Shown: positions 10,225 through 18,896 of the stretch, piece after piece
Position numbering within the stretch: the first letter of the stretch is position 1
How the letters are laid out: the number at the start of each line of letters is the position of its first letter
Assembly (NCBI GenBank): GCA_022925895.1
Contig: JAKSYS010000384.1
Coordinates: 1-58,618 of the forward strand
Source: Fragilaria crotonensis
Lineage: Eukaryota > Bacillariophyta > Fragilariophyceae > Fragilariales > Fragilariaceae
Length of the DNA stretch: 58,618 nucleotides
Direction of reading: 5' to 3'
Translations under genes and position numbers: made by a program
The notes under the pieces: generated by a model
What the model saw: the letters and a program-made list of their open reading frames with translations, nothing else
The model's database searches: none
Told to the model about the DNA's origin: nothing

Positions 10225-11577
10225 TTATACGTCAACCCATGCAGGAGGATTGGCCGTATAAGACATTATCTCTCCGGACGGTGAATTGGTCATCATTTGA
10301 TACTTGAGAGCCCTGAGCCAAATGCCGTGACTCTTCGGATGAGGTCTCGTTATGCCGCTGTTTTCTTCGCGACACATAGCGCAGGCTCTGGCAACGAACT
10401 CCTCCAGGCCTTCATCTTTTCGGCGTTCTACCGATTCGCCCACGCAGCATTCTGTGTCCATTTGTTGCCGAGTCAGTGTTGCAAGAGCTTCGTCGTGAGA
10501 GGGTCGACCAGCTGGATTTGCAAACGATTGGTCGCCTCCGTAGGTAGTATCTGTGGCGATGGGGTGCCCTAGAAACTGCAAGTGCACTCGAATCTGATGG
10601 GATCTGCCTGTGGATGGTTTGCATACCACCAGCGTAGAATCTGTCTTCACGCAGTAAGATACCACACCAAACGAAGTTTGCGATGCCTTTACTGTACACT
10701 TATAAATGTCATCAGGAAGGTCGTCGAAGGATCCTGCGCGACACACACCGTGCTTGTGTTGTGCTACTCGAGTTGGACACGCAAAGTGCAACCAATGGCT
10801 GTCGGAACAATTGTCGAGCCACGATTCCATGGGTTCCTGGGCGTCAAAGATAGCCTGTAGCGACTCGCGAGAGGTCCAATATCCAAAGGCATTTCGTTTT
10901 CTGCGTTCTAACGTTGTCTCTGTCGTGTACACGCCGCACTTGACTCCATTCTTATTCAAGGGCAGTCGAGGCATGGCGTTTGCATTGAAACAAAGAGGAA
11001 ACTTTCCCTTGACCCGGGCAACATAATACTTGTGAACTTCACCACTTTCAAGGTTGCTCCATTTTTTAGCAGTTTCCGGAAATTTTGCGAACATACATAT
11101 CCCTGACGTGACGCGATCAAGACGATGGATAGTGTACAGCTTTCGGTCGAAGCGTAGCTCCAAAATTGTTTGTAAAGAATTATATCGACTGGAGCCTGTT
11201 GGATGCACCACCATAGTCGACGGCTTATCTACAACCACGAGTTCGTCTGTCTCAGCGATGATTATGATGTCTGGATGTTCCATAATCACGTCAGGCTCGT
11301 GCAAATGTATCGTGTGCGACAGAACATCTTGGCCGTTTTCCAAAACGTGATGGGGAGAAATTCTCTTGTCGGATAATAATATCTTGCCAGTTTGGATTGC
11401 TGCCTCATAGTACTGTTCAGAATACCCTCCGAACTCGTTGCAGTAGACGTCGAGCACCGATTTTCCCGTCCAGCGCGCCTTGACGTGCGTATAATAGGTA
11501 TGGACGTAGGGTGGAACTGATCGAATGAAGCAGTCTCCTGACCTCTGGACAAGCACATTTCCGTCATGCGTTTTCAT
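10225..11577 (-). CDS. RluA-family RNA pseudouridine synthase (Rib2/RPUSD2-like)
   Basis: A 450-residue enzyme that isomerises uridine to pseudouridine in RNA. The catalytic motif HRLDRVTSG is at residues 151-159 with the nucleophilic Asp154. LVVVDKPSTMVVHPTG (about 113-128) and GRSHQIRVHLQFLGHPI (about 323-339) are the other conserved RluA blocks. The N-terminal 100 residues, including the stretch around VLDVYCNEFGGYSEQYY, resemble the S4-like N-terminal region of the eukaryotic Rib2/PUS8-PUS9 and RPUSD2 branch. That points to tRNA position 32 or mRNA as target, but the target is an inference. No signal peptide is visible. The start is the ATG at 11577; single exon. A retroelement is inserted 113 bp upstream, so it may affect this gene's promoter. 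Confidence 0.88.
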   Translation of the reverse strand: MKTHDGNVLVQRSGDCFIRSVPPYVHTYYTHVKARWTGKSVLDVYCNEFGGYSEQYYEAAIQTGKILLSDKRISPHHVLENGQDVLSHTIHLHEPDVIMEHPDIIIIAETDELVVVDKPSTMVVHPTGSSRYNSLQTILELRFDRKLYTIHRLDRVTSGICMFAKFPETAKKWSNLESGEVHKYYVARVKGKFPLCFNANAMPRLPLNKNGVKCGVYTTETTLERRKRNAFGYWTSRESLQAIFDAQEPMESWLDNCSDSHWLHFACPTRVAQHKHGVCRAGSFDDLPDDIYKCTVKASQTSFGVVSYCVKTDSTLVVCKPSTGRSHQIRVHLQFLGHPIATDTTYGGDQSFANPAGRPSHDEALATLTRQQMDTECCVGESVERRKDEGLEEFVARACAMCREENSGITRPHPKSHGIWLRALKYQMMTNSPSGEIMSYTANPPAWVDV

Positions 11578-11686
11578 TGTCCAGCTTTTTCAAATACTGC
11601 CATTTTCTTTCCAAATGTCGAGCGTCAGTACGAGAACAGCGGCATCGTCGGCACTAAAACACGGGCCTGATGGGCTGAATTGAGAC

Positions 11687-11690
11687 GCAT
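11687..11690 (+). repeat. Target-site duplication, left copy (GCAT)
   Basis: GCAT directly precedes the left LTR and is repeated directly after the right LTR at 15016-15019. A 4-bp duplication fits LTR-retrotransposon integration (4-6 bp). Confidence 0.7.
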
Positions 11691-11801
11691 TGTAACGTGA
11701 GACGATAGTGCGATGATCTGTCCGTCACCCGTGGGTGCTAGTCTAGCCTCACATCACACAACAACCAGCCTGAGCCGATGAACCCTTCCCGTCACGTTAC
11801 A
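11691..11801 (+). repeat. 5' LTR of the non-autonomous element (111 bp)
   Basis: Starts TGTAACGTGA and ends TCACGTTACA, so the termini are a perfect 10-bp inverted repeat enclosing the canonical TG...CA. Identical to the copy at 14905-15015. Confidence 0.93.
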
Positions 11802-12464
11802 TGGAAACCTGCCCTCGATTCCCACCCAGGATGCCGACGACCCTTGCTCACCGATGAAGGCAACCAGATCAGGGGCGAAACAAGCGTTCCGCCCCGCTTC
11901 GAACGACGACAACGACCCTTGCAAGATGCCAGCAGAGGATATCGTATTCAAGACGGCTGTTGGAAAACCCGGAGGTAATCGTACTTTCACGCCAGCTTCG
12001 AAGGAGATACGGATACCACTGAGAGTACTACGTGCCACAAAAAAAAAGGGGCGACACAACAAATCAACCCACAACTATGTGATATGAAGAACATAGAAGC
12101 AGGATGGGTGCACCGACCTTTGATGCGGGAGAGGAATAGTATTTACTTGCTACCGATCAGGGAAGTAGGAGTCTCCCGTGTTTCTTTGTTCTTGGCATGG
12201 TCGATACAGCGAGGCAATGCTTCTTGAGGTCAGACAATGGAAACTGCGGTACCAATATTACAGGAAGCAAGCAAAAGCTGGCCTTAGGAAAGAAGAACAA
12301 AAGGAGCATCTCAGTCATACTTCAAACGGCAAAAGCCATCACAGTTGAAGTGCCGTATGAGAATGCGATTGTGTTCGCAATCTTCGAAACGAGAGGGATA
12401 TTTTCACCCTCGCTCAATGTTTCTTGAAACGATCCATTGTCAATGACGACACTGTAGATCTTGT

Positions 12465-12977
12465 ATGGCATGCATTAATGACACTACTCAACTTGTAGAA
12501 TTCACGCACTTTCTTGTTGAGCAGGATATCAATTTCCCCAACATTGCTTTGATCAAGATGACGATTGCCTCGGGGTATTTCGACTGCAGCCTCTCTTTAA
12601 TTGGAGGATGTAGCACCCTCCCGGCTTGCTGCACCATCTCCATCCCCTTTTCACCGCAAGTATATCTTAAAAAAGGAACCCGGTTCTGTCACAAGTCACA
12701 CAACATTCAGAACCGCAACGAGGTGCTCGAGCACTTGAGCGAGAAAGCTTGGCTAGAATTCAAGAGGAACCATCAACGATGTACCTACTCAATGGTAAAA
12801 GGCTTGAATAGCGAGCGAGACACATCTGTCTCAAAAAATTTCAAGCTGGGCCATTCGAAGACAAGGTGTACAAGTTCCCATGGTCCGATCGTTCCCACTA
12901 TACCAAGGCGCCTAATCCCAATCATCAATCAAGTCATTGCGTACCGAGATCCACAATATTGGACTACTAAGAAATGA
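12465..12977 (+). other. 170-codon open frame inside the retroelement
   Basis: The longest open frame in the element interior. It has no zinc knuckle, DDE, YxDD or protease motif and no family I recognise. It may be a chance or decayed frame. It is recorded because it is the only sizeable frame on the element's sense strand. Confidence 0.25.
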
Positions 12978-14885
12978 AGCCCATACCATATCACTGCAGA
13001 TCCCGGCGACAATGTGTAGTTAACACTGTGACTCTTAAACCTATTCGTGTGAGGGAGGAAGCAAAGTTGAACAATACCGCCAGCCAGTCAGCTTCCGACA
13101 AAGCAAAACATTTTCTTCTGGGGACACAAGTGTACCGAAAGCACACGCGGATGGATCCACACTCTAAGTTACTGTCGCTCGCGAGATAAGTGTGAGATGA
13201 TTAGAGTGGAATAATGCATTTCAAGGTTAAGAACAATCTCGGATGTTAAGTCCTCTGCAGGTTCAAGCTCAAGGTTGAATGTGATCGAGACGAATGTCAA
13301 GCCGACAACGATCATCTCCATACTTCAGCACAGTATCGTTGGACGACTTCAATCTCTCCGTGTGACAGACGTGTTGGATTCCTGTGCATCGGTGCATCGA
13401 CAGTACGACAATGCAGAAGGGCCGCAGTTTCAAAACAGCTGAACTTTGAATTCAATAGAGGAGACGTCGCGGTTGTAACTCCATGCATTTGGGACGAGAG
13501 TGGCACAACAAACGCAGGACTTCACCTCATTAAAGTTCCAGGAATTCCTCAGAACGAATCATGGTATGTCATTGTAGGGAAAAGGCAAGGAAACAAGAGG
13601 ACGATGCAAAGCAAACAAGGCAGGTCTTGAAGGGTCACGGATCGAAGGCCTTTAGAATTCATGCAACTTGGTGGAATGAATGAACACGAAAATGGTCTTC
13701 CGACCAAACGTACACCCATTTCACCGACTTCCATTCCTCGCTTCGAACACATAGGAGTAGAATAGCGCGCAAGCACGGTCCCACAATAAGCCCTGAACAG
13801 ACACTGTCGACATCAATGTCAGAAGAAAAGGTTTGCAATTGGGGATCCAGACATCTCATGCAAGATCGCAGATGAACTTCAAGGCCAGCTACAATCTCCC
13901 ATCAAATGTCAAGATTACGAGTTATGAGCTCAACCGCAAATCGGTCAAGGTCAACTATTACAAGTATCTGGCTTGTAAGCATTCCTTCGAGCAGGCTAAT
14001 AACTCAGTACACATGCTTCATCCAAGGATCCACCCTGCACACTTTGTTTGCATCGGTGCATTGCACGTCAACATTACTAGTAACGTATTGCAATCGTCAA
14101 CAAACCAAGACAAAACAAAACCGACTCCCCCAATATGACTGCTGCAGGTGCTGCTCGACCATCAAAGTTCCAAGACAAGAGAGCACTACTACAAATCGAG
14201 TAAGCTGAAGTCCGGTACTAAACAAATCACGGGTGAGAACTATACAATCCGAGAGCATACCAACTACATACATCAAATACGAATGAGAGCATAAATGACA
14301 AACAGCATATTGAGCACCCGAACACCAGAAAAACAGACCAACATCCGTAAGCTTCATCAAACTGTGACGGTCCTGCACATCTCAACCCCCTTGCAACTCT
14401 TACCCACAGGAGACAGGTCCGGAGGAAATAGGCATGGCCAAGCTGAGTCCCCGGAGTTGTTGTGTCACTCTCGCAGTAGGATGGTCTCGGACCAGACCCG
14501 GAAACGAAGTACGAAAGCTGAAGGCGACACGTAGCGGCCGGGAACGACCCGATAACCGGTTCACTCCACGAGGTACGCAAGCGGCAAACTGGAGGGAGAG
14601 CCCGCCAGGCCCACCGGGTTTAGATGGACTGGGTAAGCAGACCTGCAGTCCCAGGGCAAACACGGGCGGCGCTGCCACTGAAGAATACTCGTGGTGCTAT
14701 GGAAAGGGCACGACGCGGTCACCCAGTTCTAATTCAGCAGGAATACGACGCGAAGGCGATGGAAAGAACAACCTGAATACGACAGCGATGCACCCCCTAT
14801 CGAGTAAGTACTGGCACTGATTAGTGAGGAAGCGGTGCCGCGACGTCTTTTAAGGCCCCTTTTAGCTAAAACAGACCAGCCACCA

Positions 14886-14904
14886 CAAAGAAGAGAAGGA
14901 GGGA
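14886..14904 (+). other. Polypurine tract of the retroelement
   Basis: An almost pure A/G run ending exactly at the first base of the right LTR. In LTR elements this is the primer for plus-strand DNA synthesis. Its position and strand agree with the orientation inferred from the primer-binding site. Confidence 0.8.
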
Positions 14905-15015
14905 TGTAACGTGAGACGATAGTGCGATGATCTGTCCGTCACCCGTGGGTGCTAGTCTAGCCTCACATCACACAACAACCAGCCTGAGCCGATGAACCCT
15001 TCCCGTCACGTTACA
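14905..15015 (+). repeat. 3' LTR of the non-autonomous element (111 bp)
   Basis: Base-for-base identical to 11691-11801. Followed by GCAT, the right copy of the target-site duplication. Confidence 0.93.
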
Positions 15016-15019
15016 GCAT

Positions 15020-15388
15020 CAAGCGCGAGCTGCTGCGTCCACATTCTTATCACTTCGCGCTGTAGGCATATGACATATTAGAGTACCATGTTTTCGCTAC
15101 ATAGTTGCAGTACCAGGTACCAGGTACTCGAGTAGTATGTTCCTAGTAGTACTTCCTACATGTGGTTGTGTTCGCTCTCTTCAATGATCATACACTGCAC
15201 AGTACTCCAGTACAGGTCTATTCAAGAGGAAAATTGACAGAATGGCTCGAGCGACCAAGCCAGCCACGAAGTGTACACGGACAATGACGAGAATAGGACG
15301 TTGGAGCATTTGGAGTTGTAGCATGGTGAAGGCATATAATGCAGGTACTCTATAGTTGCATGACATGGAGCATACGCCAGGAAGACCT
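15020..15388. other. Intergenic region with GTAC cluster
   Basis: A short gap right of the retroelement. GTAC is repeated in the stretch 15080-15215, including overlapping GGTACCAGGTACC-type runs. No gene is seen. Confidence 0.5.
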
Positions 15389-16261
15389 CTAGGAGCTGTT
15401 ATCTTCAAGGTCTGGAATGGGCATTTCAAAGTAGCGTCGCTTTGTCCACTCGATGACATCGTCGATGCCACCACTGCCGCCTCCAAGGTATCTGGGTCCG
15501 CTCTCCTTGGGAACACTAGCCATTGCTTCCTCAAGAGTCACGAACCTTATTCGCTGCAAAATCTTTTGCTTCGTAAAGAACGACGCAATCTTAATCAGTC
15601 CATTGATGACAATTCGCATTGCCGGCGAAGCTCCAGCGATGTAGATCGCTTGCGGACGAAACGGCATGGACTGGTTGATCTTTTGTAGCTTCGATTCATT
15701 TCCGACCTGCTTGAAAGTGCCTCGATTGGATGTATCAATTACAAAGGTAATACCCTCTCGCAATGACAAGTGGTCCGCGTGAATAGCAATGACATACAAG
15801 ATTCCAGCCCGAATCGACGTCTTCTCTTCACTCTCAAGGATGGCCTTGTGGCTCCGAATCCACAAGACTTGACGGTTATCGAAGTCTCGTCCGCATGGAA
15901 CATAGTAGTCTCTGAGAAACTGCTCCACCGATGGATCCGCCCACAAATCCTCATCCGATTCGACATTGGTCATGCCACAAGCAGCAATGGCCTTCAGGTA
16001 ACGGCGGAACTTGTCGGCCGCTTCGTCCACTCGATTTTTGCAAACAACAACAAGATATGCCAGGAACCGTGGATTCACGTAAGTAAGTTTGTCCTCGTCT
16101 TGCAAACGTTTCTTAACTTCTCTCATCGCTGCCAACTCCTCTGGCAAGTAGACAATCGCTTTCCTATTGTCGGCAATATCATTGAGTGCGCCTTCGACAC
16201 TCTTGAGATTGAACACGGCTGTGCTTTCCTTTTGGTTAGAATCTCCATCATCGGGCTTCAT
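15389..16261 (-). CDS. CRAL-TRIO (Sec14-like) lipid-binding protein
   Basis: A 290-residue soluble protein. Residues about 55-105 form the small helical CRAL-TRIO N-domain (RFLAYLVVVCKNRVDEAADKF and following). Residues about 125-265 form the CRAL-TRIO lipid-binding fold, with the strand-rich core ITFVIDTSNRGTF and the helix-turn ASPAMRIVINGLIKIASFF. This family carries a lipid such as phosphatidylinositol or a retinoid or tocopherol in a closed pocket and moves it between membranes; the ligand here is unknown. The length is typical for a stand-alone Sec14-like protein, and no GOLD or other domain is fused. No targeting signal is seen. Divergent from the EF-hand gene at 16702, across a GTAC-rich spacer. 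Confidence 0.85.
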   Translation of the reverse strand: MKPDDGDSNQKESTAVFNLKSVEGALNDIADNRKAIVYLPEELAAMREVKKRLQDEDKLTYVNPRFLAYLVVVCKNRVDEAADKFRRYLKAIAACGMTNVESDEDLWADPSVEQFLRDYYVPCGRDFDNRQVLWIRSHKAILESEEKTSIRAGILYVIAIHADHLSLREGITFVIDTSNRGTFKQVGNESKLQKINQSMPFRPQAIYIAGASPAMRIVINGLIKIASFFTKQKILQRIRFVTLEEAMASVPKESGPRYLGGGSGGIDDVIEWTKRRYFEMPIPDLEDNSS

Positions 16262-16701
16262 TGTAATGGTTCAAGTCCATAATGTGTGCCGAGTGACTTC
16301 CTCGACGACGAAATGTTGTACATAATTTTGTTGTTCGAAGCGTTTCGCAACGAACATGGTTGAATTCCGCGCTCCTCAGTGTATTACCAGGTTGGCAGTT
16401 ATATATGCACAAATACCAAGTTTCTCGTCGCTTTGAATCCCGGGAGGTGGAAAACAATGAAGCTACATGCATACGCTAGTACATGTAGGAAATCCATTTT
16501 TTCCTTGTACATACTTGGTGTGTACAACTTCATAACCCATTTCGGAGTACAAGTACAATTGTACGGAGTTCTACGATGACATAATCCGACCAAACAGACC
16601 AATGGAGTGTGAACTGTGAACTCGTTCCTTTCTCCTATCCAGCTCTGCATGGTGCGAAGTGCAAAGACTAAACTGCTTGATGTACATCCAATTCACAGAC
16701 A
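16262..16701. other. Divergent promoter region, GTAC-rich
   Basis: A 440-bp spacer between two divergently transcribed genes. GTAC occurs repeatedly, including the palindromic 12-mer GTACAATTGTAC at 16553-16564, which recurs at 17904-17915. Confidence 0.5.
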
Positions 16702-17109
16702 ATGTCACAACCGCAATCAACAAATGCAACGCTTAAGGCACTCTTCGAAGATGGCGATTCGGACTTTGCTGAAGAATTCAAAGACAAGGTCGGAGCCATT
16801 CACGAGTTTTTCGATCGCGACCAAGATGGTTATTTGAACAAGAAGGAGTTGGCGGATTTGCAATACAAAACTTCAGGGACAGAATTAGACAGTGACCAAT
16901 ATGTTATGGTGTGCAAGGCACTCGGCTGTCATCCGAACGAAGGTATACCGATTGACGCATTGCGATTGACCTATGCTGCCGACGGCACCGATTTGGACGA
17001 TGACTACTACAAGGTATTCCCAGAGCAGAAGAAGCTTAAGAAGACTAGCGATGCGGACGAAGACAAGGTCTATGAAGTTGGGGAAGGGGGTGTAGATATT
17101 TCTGAGTAA
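16702..17109 (+). CDS. Small EF-hand calcium-binding protein
   Basis: A 135-residue protein with one canonical EF-hand loop at residues 38-49 (DRDQDGYLNKKE): acidic or polar ligands at positions 1, 3, 5 and 9 and the bidentate Glu at position 12. A second, degenerate hand may occupy residues about 70-105 (PNEGIPIDALRLTYAADGTD), lacking the full ligand set. It is probably a cytosolic calcium sensor or buffer; partners are unknown. The C-terminus is lysine- and acid-rich. The start is the ATG at 16702 in an AACAATG-like context. Single exon, convergent with the UXT-like gene. Confidence 0.82.
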   Translation: MSQPQSTNATLKALFEDGDSDFAEEFKDKVGAIHEFFDRDQDGYLNKKELADLQYKTSGTELDSDQYVMVCKALGCHPNEGIPIDALRLTYAADGTDLDDDYYKVFPEQKKLKKTSDADEDKVYEVGEGGVDISE

Positions 17110-17146
17110 TGTTTTGAACCCCCAGTAATTTTTGGAATAGCTCTAC

Positions 17147-17695
17147 TCATGCCCTCCTACCGGCAAGCTCGTCAGCCAATTGCTCCAATAACAGTAACGA
17201 TGCCTGCAAATGACGAGCAACCTGCGCTGCACTTTCTGCTCTTTGTTCCAATACACTATTTAGAAACTGAATTCGTTTTTCGCAAAATGCTATTGCTTCG
17301 GGTATGGTCATCTCCGCATGAAAACCCATGCCGACGTGAACGAACAGTTTCGAGTTGTCGTTTGCGACGGCCTCACAGTATACTGTTTGGTGTCCTAAGT
17401 CCACCAACGCTTTCATCGACGAGGATGGTATCAGGGATTGAAGTTTGACAGATAAATCGCGATAGTCTTTGATCTCATTTTCTATTTCCTCCCGGGCTTC
17501 CACTCGTTTCTTTAGTTCGGGATGCAACGTGTGATCAATGAAAGCAGCGTATTGCTTCAACTTGGCTTCGTCGCCTTCTTCACTTGAGTCATTTCTGGAT
17601 GATGCAGCCTTCATGAGATGGCTGTTGGCTGTAATCGGAATGATTCTCGCTACTGCTCCTTCCCCATCACACTTCGTGTTGTGCTTTTTTGCCAT
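17147..17695 (-). CDS. UXT-like prefoldin-alpha family protein
   Basis: A 182-residue protein with the prefoldin alpha architecture: two long coiled-coil helices (residues about 50-90 and 125-180) around a beta hairpin (ALVDLGHQTVYCEAVANDNS and KLFVHVGMGFHAEMTIPEA). The hairpin wording and length match UXT, a subunit of the R2TP-associated prefoldin-like chaperone complex that helps assemble RNA polymerases and PIKK kinases. The open frame runs up to 17887, but the first 64 codons are poor in coding character; the ATG at 17695 (MAKKHNTKCDGEG) is the better start. RPB8, an RNA polymerase subunit, is also encoded in this window but not nearby, so no link is implied. Confidence 0.78.
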   Translation of the reverse strand: MAKKHNTKCDGEGAVARIIPITANSHLMKAASSRNDSSEEGDEAKLKQYAAFIDHTLHPELKKRVEAREEIENEIKDYRDLSVKLQSLIPSSSMKALVDLGHQTVYCEAVANDNSKLFVHVGMGFHAEMTIPEAIAFCEKRIQFLNSVLEQRAESAAQVARHLQASLLLLEQLADELAGRRA

Positions 17696-18098
17696 GTTAC
17701 TTCGGAGAAGATATTCATCATGTATGGATACCAGTAGTATTCGTGTATTAATACACAGTGTACAATGCGGCTTTTGAACATGAACATTGAACTGTGTCCA
17801 ATGTCCAGTGTCATACTCCGTGTATTTCATATTTGCATAGACCAGTAGACCTACATTGAACTGTGAACTGTAAAAATAATCCCACAAAATGAATCAAAGT
17901 CCAGTACAATTGTACTTGTACGGGTAGCGTTGGAAATCAGTATCGCGGAATACCAGAACGTACGCAACAGGAGCGTAGCACGAAATTGCCAGCGACGGCT
18001 CTACGACCTGCTTACTGAAGCCGTCACAGGGTTACTCCTTCCTCATTTCCTAACTCCTTTCCCAGCACACTGCTCATCATCAGCATCCGTCATCCATA
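17696..18098. other. Divergent intergenic region
   Basis: The promoter region between the UXT-like gene (minus) and the small spliced gene (plus). It holds a second GTACAATTGTAC palindrome (17904-17915). No other feature was seen. Confidence 0.45.
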
Positions 18099-18665
18099 AT
18101 GGACAACATTACCAAGAAAGCCGAAGTTGAAGCGTTCCTCAAGCAGGAGATGACTGAATCCAAAAAGATTTGGTCCATGAGAGGTCCCGAGGCCCGATTG
18201 CAGGCGTATCACGCTCGTCTCAATGGCCCCAAGACCTGGCGTCAAATGAAGGGAGTTGAGCTCATGATGCACGAAGCCAACCACGTTGGTAACCGTCCGT
18301 TTGTGATTGGATTGGTGTAAGTGACAAGCGATGAAGGAGGATGCGGAGCAATGGTTTTGATCGTTTGTGTTTTTACATATTGAACTGTATTCGCTGAATA
18401 ATAAATTATTTTTAATTTCGATATTCATTCGCCAGTAACCCATCTCTCACGCCCAGTTCTTCTCCATTCTCACAACAGAACCATCGCTGCTGGATGCTTG
18501 TACTTGCAGACGACCTTCACAGGTGAGTTTCCTTGTCTTTGCTGCTTCGTTTGTGCTGAATCTGTTGCCTTTTTACTGACTCATTTCCTTGTTACTACGT
18601 TAGACGAGATGAAGGCGAATTCCGAGTACTGGCAAACTTTCCACGCGACCGACAAGAAACACTAG
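18099..18665 (+). CDS. Small single-TM protein, three exons
   Basis: A 107-residue protein rebuilt from three exons: 18099-18316, 18479-18522 and 18604-18665. Both introns (162 and 81 nt) have GT...AG ends with donors GTAAGT and GTGAGT. The reading frame is continuous across both joins, and the stop is TAG at 18663-18665. The N-terminal 70 residues are charged and helical (KKAEVEAFLKQEMTESKKIW and following). One TM helix, about residues 68-88 (PFVIGLVTIAAGCLYLQTTF), is followed by a short polar tail. Size and topology suggest a small accessory subunit of an organelle membrane complex, such as a mitochondrial respiratory subunit. That is inference; I do not recognise the family. Confidence 0.78.
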
Positions 18666-18896
18666 ATTCTGCCCGTGAGCTTGGCCGTCCTATAATGCTC
18701 TTCTCTATAGCACCTCTCAATCACCAACATATTTTTTCATGTCTAGGCTTGTTGTTCTAGTTGTTTCTGCCGTAGCTCGAGACGTGGCAGGGGAGTTGAG
18801 GCCTTGAAGACATGTCGTAGGCTTTGTTTAAATACAAGAACTCATCAGAGGAACAATTCATGATATGGCACACTAACTTCTACTAAAGTACGAAGC

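Larger units (their letters stand above)
11691..15015 (+). mobile_element. Non-autonomous LTR retrotransposon (TRIM/LARD-like), 3.3 kb
   Basis: Two identical 111-bp direct repeats bound a 3.1-kb interior, and GCAT flanks both sides. The interior starts with TGGAAACCTGCCC immediately after the left repeat, where a tRNA primer-binding site should begin with TGG. It ends with a purine run, AAGAAGAGAAGGAGGGA, directly before the right repeat, as a polypurine tract should. These signals orient the element on the plus strand. The interior has no recognisable gag, protease, integrase or reverse transcriptase in any frame; the longest open frame is 170 codons at 12465-12977. The element therefore must have been mobilised in trans. 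LTR identity implies recent insertion. It lies between the pseudouridine synthase and CRAL-TRIO genes. Confidence 0.85.

Noticed and set aside
15770-16282. 170-codon plus-strand frame opposite the CRAL-TRIO gene
   Set aside because: Shadow of the real minus-strand gene; no domain of its own.
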